Shown: piece after piece, positions 56,608-63,304 of the stretch
How positions within the stretch are numbered: the stretch's first letter is position 1
Layout: the number at the start of each line of letters is the position of its first letter
Assembly (NCBI RefSeq): GCF_040436315.1
Contig: NZ_AP031572.1
Location: 2,418,001 to 2,482,000, forward strand
DNA: 64,000 bases
Reading direction: 5' to 3'
DNA from: Synechocystis sp. LKSZ1
GTDB taxonomy: Bacteria > Cyanobacteriota > Cyanobacteriia > Cyanobacteriales > Microcystaceae
Translations under genes and position numbers: made by a program
Notes under the pieces: generated by a model
Database searches by the model: none
What the model was told of the DNA's origin: nothing
What the model saw: only the letters and a program-made list of their open reading frames with translations

Positions 56608-56902
56608 CTAGACTAGCATTAGCAGATACGAAAGCCATCGTCTAAGTTCCCACATCAGCCCTGCGAGGGCCAGCAGTCTGGATCTTGGCCAAGAGAAAAT
56701 GACTAAGATTATCCATCGCTAACCGTAGGGTTAAAGCCAGAGGGTTTTATGGCTTCCCAAAACTGCCACGCTCTATAATCAGACCGGACTGTTGCGTCGA
56801 GCGCCATTCCCATCCAATACCATCTAACTAGTCCAATATTAGGATAAGTATCCCCATAGCCCCATCCATTCTGCCAGTCTTCTCTTCTTTGGTCATTACT
56901 CT

Positions 56903-58126
56903 GTGAAATCCGCTTCTCCTCGGTTCCAGCCTCAACTGAATTTAGTCATTACCTGGGCCGGAGGGGCTACAGAAGAGAGTCCCTTGGGCCAGCTTCGTCA
57001 GCAAACTATGGCCCTCCTGCGTTGGCTGATCCCTGGACTAGAGGGCTGGTTCTGGGAATTTCCAGTGGCCCAAGTATTGAAACTCCATTGCTACAGCGCT
57101 CCCCTCAGCAAATCTTTTCTTTGCTTTTGTCAGGAAATGATTGAAGGCTACCAAGCCGATTTCCAGCAGGGCCAGGCCTACTTTGCTCACTTCGACCCCC
57201 CGGAGATTCTCGGTTTCTCCGCTGACCAGGACACCTATTCTTTACCATTTCTCTTCCTTCCCTGTCTTTACCAGGGCCAGTACCTGGGGGGAATGTGTCT
57301 GGGTCATCCCGGCCCTCCCATGTGGCATCAACAGCAACTCCAGCCCCTTCAAATCATTGTCGAACAGTACAGCCTTGGCTATACCCTAGCTCAATCCTCC
57401 CCAGCGGCCTCTCTGGGGACGATGGCCTTAGACCTCTCCCATCTACACCACGAACTCCGGACACCGCTGACGGGAATCTTGGGGTTTTCTAAAATGCTTA
57501 AGGAAGAACTGTACGGGCCGCTCAACGATAAGCAACGACAGTACGTTCAAGGCATTCTACTCTCGGGGGAGCATCTCCTTTCCCTCGTCAACGATTTTCT
57601 AGACCTAGCTAAAATTGATGCTCGGCGGGAAGAACTCTTTTTAGAAGTGGTGGCGGTGGAAGACCTCTGCTGGGCGGCCCTATCTATGGTACAAATTAAT
57701 GCCAGGGAAAAGGGCCTAGACCTTAAACTTGAGATAGCCCCGGAGGTGGATTTTTGTCGAGTGGATCAGAAGCGGGTTAAGCAAATTCTACTCAATCTGC
57801 TGTCCAACGCCATTAAATTTACTCTGGAGGGAGGCGTAACGCTCCGGGTTGAGCGACAAGGGGAGTTCTTAACCTTGGCGGTGATCGATACCGGCATTGG
57901 CATTGAAGCAGCAGACCAAGCCCAGTTATTTCAACCGTTTAAGCAACTCAAGCATCCCCTCAACCGCCAGACCAAAGGAACAGGTCTGGGCCTGGTACTA
58001 TCCCGCAAGTTGGCCCAGTTGCACGGTGGCGATATTTACCTAGAATCCTGCCCAGGCCAGGGGAGTTGCTTTACTCTCCAGCTTCCCCTAGAAAATTTAG
58101 GCTCAGCAGATGAGTCTGAGGCCTAA
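56903..58126 (+). CDS. sensor histidine kinase with GAF-like sensor
   Basis: The 407-residue soluble protein has a GAF-like N-terminal domain (about 20-170, with FLFLPCLYQGQYLGGMCLGH). HisKA follows with DLSHLHHELRTPLTGILGFS near residue 185. The ATPase domain shows RVKQILLNLLSNAIKFT, VIDTGIGIEAADQAQLFQPF, GTGLGLVLSRKL and GQGSCFTLQLP. All catalytic boxes are intact. No ligand can be named. The start is GTG at 56903 with no obvious ribosome binding site. It lies 53 bp upstream of the NDH-2 operon on the same strand and may regulate it or be part of it. Confidence 0.9.
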   Translation: MKSASPRFQPQLNLVITWAGGATEESPLGQLRQQTMALLRWLIPGLEGWFWEFPVAQVLKLHCYSAPLSKSFLCFCQEMIEGYQADFQQGQAYFAHFDPPEILGFSADQDTYSLPFLFLPCLYQGQYLGGMCLGHPGPPMWHQQQLQPLQIIVEQYSLGYTLAQSSPAASLGTMALDLSHLHHELRTPLTGILGFSKMLKEELYGPLNDKQRQYVQGILLSGEHLLSLVNDFLDLAKIDARREELFLEVVAVEDLCWAALSMVQINAREKGLDLKLEIAPEVDFCRVDQKRVKQILLNLLSNAIKFTLEGGVTLRVERQGEFLTLAVIDTGIGIEAADQAQLFQPFKQLKHPLNRQTKGTGLGLVLSRKLAQLHGGDIYLESCPGQGSCFTLQLPLENLGSADESEA

Positions 58127-58179
58127 TCCTTGGCTATCATAGGCGGTGTCTCCTGCCACGGGTTTAACCTCCAGGGCCT

Positions 58180-59637
58180 ATGTCAAACGCGTCTCAGTCC
58201 ACGGTTATTGTGGGGGCCGGTTTTGCCGGTTTATTTACGGCCCTGCACCTGCGCCATCGCCAATACGGAGAGCCCATTTTCCTGATGGATCCCCAGGAAC
58301 GGTTTGTCTTTAAGCCCATGCTCTACGAACTGTTGACGGGGGAATTACCGGAATCTGTTGTCTGTCCCCAATACGAAACCCTGCTCGAACATAGTCGCAT
58401 CACCTTTGTTCAAGACCGGGTAACGGGCATTGATTTACAACAGCGGCAATTAGAATTGGCCAGCGGCCAACGCCAGGCCTTTAACCATCTGGTACTCACC
58501 GTCGGAGCTAGTCAAGGCTATTTAGGAACTCAAGGGGCCGAAGCCACCGCCTTTGCCTTCCGCTCACGGGAGCAGGCCCTGGCCCTGCGGCAACATCTCC
58601 AGGATTTACTTCGCCAGGCCCAGCAAACGACCGACCGAGAACACCGCCGTCAGCTTTTGACCGTGGCCATCGTGGGGGCCGGCCCTGCCGGGGTTGAAAT
58701 GGCGGCCACCCTTGCAGATTTATTGCCCAGTTGGTACGCCAAGATGGGGGGGGATATCCGTGATATTCGCCTTTGTTTGATCAACCATGCCGACTCCATT
58801 TTGGCCGGGGATGCCAATGCTCGCCTGAAAAAAGAGGCCCTGGCGGCCCTGCACCAGCGCATGATTCCGGTCGAACTTTTGCTAGGCATCGGAGTCAAGG
58901 CGGTTTATGGTGATCATCTGGAGTACCAAAAAAAGGGCGAGACCGATATTCAATCCCTGCCGGCCCACACCACCATCTGGACAGCGGGAACGGCCGTGAA
59001 TCCGCTGATAAAGGAGATTGCGACCCAGCTCAGACCCGAAAATCTCGACCGCCACGGCCAACCCTTGGTGACAGAAACCCTGCAATTACCAGATTTTGAT
59101 TATGTCTTTGCCGCTGGGGACTGCGTTACCGTCCAGGGCCAACCCCAACCGGCTCTGGCCCAGATTGCCTACCAGCAGGGCGCGGTAATTGCCCATAATA
59201 TCCAGGCCCTCAGCCAAGGCCGGCCCCTCAAACCGGCTCAACCCACCCTACGGGGTACTTTGATGAAACTGGGCCTGGGCAACGGTGTGGCTAATCTCTT
59301 CGACAAAGTCCAAATTCACGGCAAGGTGGGCGACCTACTCCGCAATGCCACCTATCTAGAACTTCTGCCTACTCCTCTGCATAATTTCAAGGCAACGACC
59401 CAATGGCTAGAAGAAGAAACCATCCATCGTTACCATCGGCCCCAGGCCCTGTCTCCCCAAGCAGTCGCAGAACTGCGGCTCTCCGCAGCCGACCGCCGGG
59501 CCCTGGGCTGGGTCAAAACTTTGGCCGTTGCGGCTCCTATCGTCTTTCTCGTGGCGGTGTTTCTGGGCCTACAAACGCCTAGCAATGAACGTCAGCCCTT
59601 TCGTCCCCTGCCTACCCCTGTTGCACCGACACGCTAG
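58180..59637 (+). CDS. type II NAD(P)H:quinone oxidoreductase (NDH-2)
   Basis: The 485-residue flavoprotein has an FAD-binding motif VIVGAGFAGLFTALHLRHR at the N-terminus and a second dinucleotide fold VAIVGAGPAGVEMAATLADL near residue 163. DYVFAAGDCVTVQGQPQPAL, the FAD-contacting AAGDC box, lies near residue 307. A C-terminal hydrophobic segment (about 450-470) may anchor it to the membrane. It would pass electrons from NAD(P)H to plastoquinone without pumping protons. It is the first gene of a four-gene unit with only 3 bp to the next start. Assignment as NdbA, B or C is not attempted. Confidence 0.93.
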   Translation: MSNASQSTVIVGAGFAGLFTALHLRHRQYGEPIFLMDPQERFVFKPMLYELLTGELPESVVCPQYETLLEHSRITFVQDRVTGIDLQQRQLELASGQRQAFNHLVLTVGASQGYLGTQGAEATAFAFRSREQALALRQHLQDLLRQAQQTTDREHRRQLLTVAIVGAGPAGVEMAATLADLLPSWYAKMGGDIRDIRLCLINHADSILAGDANARLKKEALAALHQRMIPVELLLGIGVKAVYGDHLEYQKKGETDIQSLPAHTTIWTAGTAVNPLIKEIATQLRPENLDRHGQPLVTETLQLPDFDYVFAAGDCVTVQGQPQPALAQIAYQQGAVIAHNIQALSQGRPLKPAQPTLRGTLMKLGLGNGVANLFDKVQIHGKVGDLLRNATYLELLPTPLHNFKATTQWLEEETIHRYHRPQALSPQAVAELRLSAADRRALGWVKTLAVAAPIVFLVAVFLGLQTPSNERQPFRPLPTPVAPTR

Positions 59638-59640
59638 CCC

Positions 59641-60129
59641 ATGTTTAGCTTAAATAACCAAAATCTGCCCTATCCCGACACTCTGCATCCGATTATTGTC
59701 CATTTTGTGATTGCCATGGTTTTTTTCGCCTATTTTTGCGATTTAACCGGCTATCTCACCCGCCGGCCCCATTGGTTTGAAGTGAGTTGGTGGAATCTGG
59801 TGGTGGCCTCCATTGCTATTTTTTTTGCTGTCATCTTTGGGGAATTTGAGGCGGCCCTGGCCCTGCCCTACCCAGCGGCCCAACCGGCCCTGGATTGGCA
59901 TACGGTCAATGGTTGGTCTCTATCGGCTCTACTAGTGGGCTTAACGGCCTGGCGGGGCGTCTTGCGAGTACGCAATCCCCTCAAGCTTTCGGTGCTTTAC
60001 CTGGGAGCGGCGACGGTGCTGATGTGCCTCATTTGTCTACAGATTTACCTCGGCTCCCTGGTGGATTGGGTCTTTGGACTCCATAGTGTACCGGTGGTGG
60101 AGGCCACCAAGGCAGGAAAATTGCAATGA
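59641..60129 (+). CDS. DUF2231 membrane protein 1
   Basis: The 162-residue protein has four hydrophobic helices. Conserved histidines sit in the first (LHPIIVHFVIAMVFFAYFCD) and before the third (DWHTVNGWSLSALLVGLTAW); another lies near the end (GLHSVPV). This is the DUF2231 pattern. Paired histidines on helices suggest possible haem binding, which is inference. Its start is 3 bp after the NDH-2 stop and its stop overlaps the next start (ATGA), so translation is tightly coupled. Confidence 0.85.
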   Translation: MFSLNNQNLPYPDTLHPIIVHFVIAMVFFAYFCDLTGYLTRRPHWFEVSWWNLVVASIAIFFAVIFGEFEAALALPYPAAQPALDWHTVNGWSLSALLVGLTAWRGVLRVRNPLKLSVLYLGAATVLMCLICLQIYLGSLVDWVFGLHSVPVVEATKAGKLQ

Positions 60130-60740
60130 ATCCCTCCTTGATTGACCAACTGCAACAACTGGCCCTGGAACTGGGCACCAATGGCCTGCCCTACCGTTTT
60201 CCCCTCCATCCCAACCTCGTTCATTTGACCTTAGGCCTGTTTATTATTGCGCTGATTTTTGATTTTGCCGGCACCTTCTTTTTTCTAGAACGCCCCATTC
60301 TTAAGGCTTTTGCTATCCCTGTTAGCCGCCAGAGTTTCTTTGATGTTGGTTGGTATAATGCCGTCGCTGGGTCCTTGGTGACGTTTTTCACCGTCGCGGC
60401 GGGCTTTTTTGAAATCCTCCTGGCCCAAGCCCCCAGCAACCAGACCAGTGATTGGGGCTTAGGGGCCGGTAGTACGATGCTCCTCCATGGCGTTGGTGGT
60501 GTCCTCCTCCTAGCGATGATGGTGGCCATGACCCTTTGGCGGGGCTATCTCCGCTATGCTTGGCGCAAGGACAACCCCCAGCAGGTAGATGGTTGGTATT
60601 TAATGGCCGGCCTATTCCTAATGGCCTATATGGCCCTGCACGGCACCCTGGGGGCCCAATTGGGGGCCGAGTTTGGTGTGCATAATACCGCGGCGCATCT
60701 CCTGCGGATGGGCCAAAATCCCAATCAAGTTCTCCAGTAG
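60126..60740 (+). CDS. DUF2231 membrane protein 2
   Basis: The 204-residue protein is a paralogue of the preceding one, with the same HPNLVH in helix one (LHPNLVHLTLGLFIIALIFD). A second histidine is in LHGVGGVLLLAMMVAMTLWR, matching the TAWRG segment of its neighbour, and further histidines are in ALHGTLGAQL and HNTAAH. Four helices are predicted, plus a longer N-terminus and C-terminus. A tandem duplication next to an oxidase gene is striking. Function is unknown. Confidence 0.85.
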   Translation: MNPSLIDQLQQLALELGTNGLPYRFPLHPNLVHLTLGLFIIALIFDFAGTFFFLERPILKAFAIPVSRQSFFDVGWYNAVAGSLVTFFTVAAGFFEILLAQAPSNQTSDWGLGAGSTMLLHGVGGVLLLAMMVAMTLWRGYLRYAWRKDNPQQVDGWYLMAGLFLMAYMALHGTLGAQLGAEFGVHNTAAHLLRMGQNPNQVLQ

Positions 60741-60749
60741 GTGAAGTGC

Positions 60750-61712
60750 ATGCAGGCATTTAATTGGCTTCTGTTGACCGTCTATACCTTGATGAGTCTG
60801 GCTTTGAGTCATTGGTTGGGCCAACAGGCCTATGGTTGGCTCCCTCCAGCGGCGGCCCTGGAAGCGGAACCCATTGGTGATCTATTGAGCTTTATGACCC
60901 GCCTGGCCACCCTGATTTTTATGGGGGTCATGGGGGCCTTGTTATATTCTTTGCTGTTCTATCGGGCCCGGCCGGGACAGGAAGAGGGGGCACCGATTCG
61001 AGGCAATACCCAACTGGAAATTATTTGGACGGTGATCCCCATTTTGTTAGTCACCTGGATTGCCCTTTATAGCTATCAGATCTACCAACGCATGAATGTG
61101 CTTGGCCCCCTACCGATTGTCGAAGTGCCGAATCCCCTGGATGCTCCCGCCCTGGCCCAAGGAGAAGCATCCCCTAGTTCTATAACAGTTCCAGAAAATA
61201 TTGAAGTCCGCGTCAAACAATGGGCCTGGGCCTTTACCTATCCCCGTGCTGGTGTGACCAGTGCCGAACTGCATCTCCCCGTCAATCGCCCGATTCATTT
61301 TCAAATGACCTCAGAAGATGTGATCCACGGTTTTTACATTCCCAATTTTCGGCTGAAACAGGACATTGTCCCTAACCGCACTATTGAGCTGAGCGTGACA
61401 CCAAGTCGAGAGGGCCAATACCAACTGCGGGATTCCCAATATAGCGGCACCTATTTTGCGGTCATGACCGCTCCCGTTTTCGTTGAATCCCCGGCGGCCT
61501 ACGAACAATGGCTCCAGGCCCAGGTTACATCTAAGCCAAGCCCTAACCCGGCTCATCAGGAACATCAAAATCCACCGCCAACGCGCCTCAAGAGTGGTTG
61601 GCCCACGGTGAAACCGGTAGAATCCTTCGACCCTGCGCTAGAAAAACCTCAACTAGAGGCTAAGGCATTAGTCATGGCAATAATCCAGGGTACAGGAGTT
61701 GAACCTGTCTAG
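60750..61712 (+). CDS. ctaC2: haem-copper oxidase subunit II, alternative (ARTO/quinol-oxidase type)
   Basis: The 320-residue protein has two N-terminal membrane helices and a periplasmic or lumenal cupredoxin domain with the family motif DVIHGFYIPNFRLKQDIVPN. The CuA loop, normally CxExCxxxHxxM, here reads DSQYSGTYFAVM (61431-61466). Both cysteines, the Glu and the second His are lost, while the first His and the Met remain. It therefore cannot hold a normal CuA centre and cannot take electrons from cytochrome c. This matches CtaCII of the cyanobacterial alternative respiratory terminal oxidase, thought to oxidise quinol. Subunits I and III are not in the window. A GTG at 60741 is also possible. 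Its 3' end lies inside a tRNA gene. Confidence 0.88.
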   Translation: MQAFNWLLLTVYTLMSLALSHWLGQQAYGWLPPAAALEAEPIGDLLSFMTRLATLIFMGVMGALLYSLLFYRARPGQEEGAPIRGNTQLEIIWTVIPILLVTWIALYSYQIYQRMNVLGPLPIVEVPNPLDAPALAQGEASPSSITVPENIEVRVKQWAWAFTYPRAGVTSAELHLPVNRPIHFQMTSEDVIHGFYIPNFRLKQDIVPNRTIELSVTPSREGQYQLRDSQYSGTYFAVMTAPVFVESPAAYEQWLQAQVTSKPSPNPAHQEHQNPPPTRLKSGWPTVKPVESFDPALEKPQLEAKALVMAIIQGTGVEPV

Positions 61713-61756
61713 GGCGAATTATGAGTTCGCTGCCTCAACCGCTCGGCCAACCCTGG
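61684..61756 (-). tRNA. tRNA with CAU anticodon, probably tRNA-Ile(CAU)
   Basis: The minus strand folds into a complete 73-nt cloverleaf. The acceptor stem is CCAGGGT with ACCCTGG and discriminator A; the D stem is GCC/GGC. The anticodon stem GCGAA/TTCGC encloses loop CTCATAA, and the T stem ACAGG/CCTGT encloses TTCAACT. Anticodon CAU can mean elongator or initiator Met, or Ile (lysidine-modified). The paired first position excludes a typical initiator, and the D-arm resembles plastid trnI-CAU, so Ile is favoured. The 3' CCA is not encoded. It overlaps the 3' end of the oxidase subunit II gene by 29 bp on the opposite strand. Confidence 0.9.
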
Positions 61757-61773
61757 GGAGTTTTTGCTCCCTA

Positions 61774-62054
61774 TTATAGGCTAGAATCGGCGTCTTCCCC
61801 AGTACCCAGGTGATATTTGCTTTGCACCAACCCATTCGTAAACACAGTGGTTTCAATATGAATAAGAGCCAGGGCCTGATCCAGTGCTCCAAATAGGGGA
61901 ATCCCTTTCCCCAGGAGAATTGGCATCCGAGTAATGATCAGTGTTTGAAGAAGGCCCTCGCGGAGGAAGCTCTGGATAGTCTGGCCCCCATCAATGTAGA
62001 GATGCTGACAAAACCATCCACACTGGTCGCAATATAGGCTGTTGTTTTAATCAT
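61774..62054 (-). pseudogene. DHFR-like (RibD C-terminal domain) pseudogene with internal deletion
   Basis: From ATG 62052-62054 the frame reads MIKTTAYIATSVDGFVSI, the classic N-terminus of the DHFR/RibD_C family. It then jumps, in another reading frame, directly to the family C-terminus LYIDGGQTIQSFLREGLLQT, MPILLGKGIPLFGALDQALA and KYHLGTGEDADSSL, ending at a TAA (61774-61776). About 90 central residues of a normal ~180-residue protein are missing, with the join near 62000. Sequence on both sides is still well preserved, so the deletion seems recent. Members are reductases of folate/riboflavin-like substrates, often of unknown role. Confidence 0.83.
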
Positions 62055-62224
62055 CTTGTCTCTGGAATGTCAATTATTCTTGATACGCTTCCCATGGCCA
62101 GGATTAGAAATCGTTAAGATAGAATACTAACTACTTGCTCCCACCTTCTTCTCCTGCTGACGTTGTCTGCTATTGATGCATCTCAATCTCAGACCGTATT
62201 TCTGCCCTATTTCGCCATCATTTT

Positions 62225-62512
62225 ATGATAGAAGCTACAGCAAGTCCCTCCGCGAGTTCCTCAGAAGAATCCCTACTATCGGGGGAAGAACGGGTCACCC
62301 AAATTCGGCATCTAATCGAAACCCTGCGTGTTGCCGATGAGGTTGCAAGTAAAGGCTATCTGATTACCAGTTCAGAATTAGCAGATTTAATGGATATTAA
62401 TGCCAGTGCGGTCACGAGTCGGGGCGACCATTGGTCTTGGCGCAATTGGGTGGTTTCCCGAGTCCGGCGGGAGGGCAATCAAATCCTTTGGCAATTAGAG
62501 CGTGTTGATTAG
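62225..62512 (+). CDS. small HTH-like conserved cyanobacterial protein
   Basis: The 95-residue protein has a Ser/Glu-rich head, then helix ERVTQIRHLIETLRVADEV. A helix-turn-helix-like stretch LITSSELADLMDINASAVTS follows, with a basic strand WSWRNWVVSRVRREGNQILW resembling the wing of a winged helix. It may bind DNA or act as an adaptor. It is 9 bp upstream of the MlaF-type ATPase gene, so they are probably cotranscribed and functionally linked. No named family is recognised. Confidence 0.75.
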   Translation: MIEATASPSASSSEESLLSGEERVTQIRHLIETLRVADEVASKGYLITSSELADLMDINASAVTSRGDHWSWRNWVVSRVRREGNQILWQLERVD

Positions 62513-62521
62513 GGCCAAGCG

Positions 62522-63304
62522 ATGGTTGAACCCTTAATCCAACTCCAGGGGGTTTCCAAATCCTTTGGGGAGCGCCGAGTTCTAGACCAGATTGACCTGG
62601 CTATTTATCCTGGAGAGGCCCTGGTGATTATTGGCCCCTCTGGGACGGGAAAATCGACGATTCTCCGCATTATTGCTGGGCTTTTACCCCCCGATTCCGG
62701 CCAAGTATTAATCAAAAATCAAGTTCGACAGGGCCTGGTAGAAGATGGAGAAGATTTAATTCGCATTGCCTTGGTCTTTCAGCAATCGGCACTGTTTGAT
62801 TCCCTCACCGTCGAAGAAAATGTGGGGTTTTTTCTCCATGAGCATTCCCAATTACCCCGAGAGACGATTCGCAGTCTAGTGGAAGAAAAATTGGCCCTAG
62901 TTGGCCTCCAGGGTATTGCTGACGATTATCCAGCCCAGCTATCGGGAGGGATGCGAAAACGGGTCAGCTTCGCCCGGGCCATCATGTCCAACCCCAGTAA
63001 TCCCAAGGACAATCCAGAAATTATTCTCTACGACGAACCAACGGCGGGCCTAGATCCCATTGCGTCAACGGTGATCGAAGACCTGGTGCGCCATCTCCAG
63101 CAGGCCCCCCAGGGTTGTGGCACCTACGTCATGGTCAGTCACCAGGAAAGTACGATTCGCCGGACTGCCGACCGCGTTGTTTTTTTGTACGACGGCAAAA
63201 TTCAGTGGCAGGGCCTGGCGAAGGAGATTGAAACCACAAGCCATCCCATGGTGCGTCAATTCTTTGCCGCTAGGACGGATGGGCCAATTCACGTTTTAGA
63301 TTAA
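62522..63304 (+). CDS. MlaF-type lipid ABC transporter ATPase
   Basis: The 260-residue protein has Walker A GPSGTGKST, Q-loop LVFQQSALFDSLTVEENVGF, signature QLSGGMRKRVSFARAIMSNP, Walker B IILYDEPTAGLDPIAS and the switch His in VSHQ. The FQQSALFDSLTV and GGMRKR features belong to the MlaF/TGD3 family, which powers phospholipid transport between membranes with MlaE and MlaD-type partners encoded elsewhere. Its stop overlaps the convergent larE stop by 4 bp (TTAA). Confidence 0.92.
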   Translation: MVEPLIQLQGVSKSFGERRVLDQIDLAIYPGEALVIIGPSGTGKSTILRIIAGLLPPDSGQVLIKNQVRQGLVEDGEDLIRIALVFQQSALFDSLTVEENVGFFLHEHSQLPRETIRSLVEEKLALVGLQGIADDYPAQLSGGMRKRVSFARAIMSNPSNPKDNPEIILYDEPTAGLDPIASTVIEDLVRHLQQAPQGCGTYVMVSHQESTIRRTADRVVFLYDGKIQWQGLAKEIETTSHPMVRQFFAARTDGPIHVLD

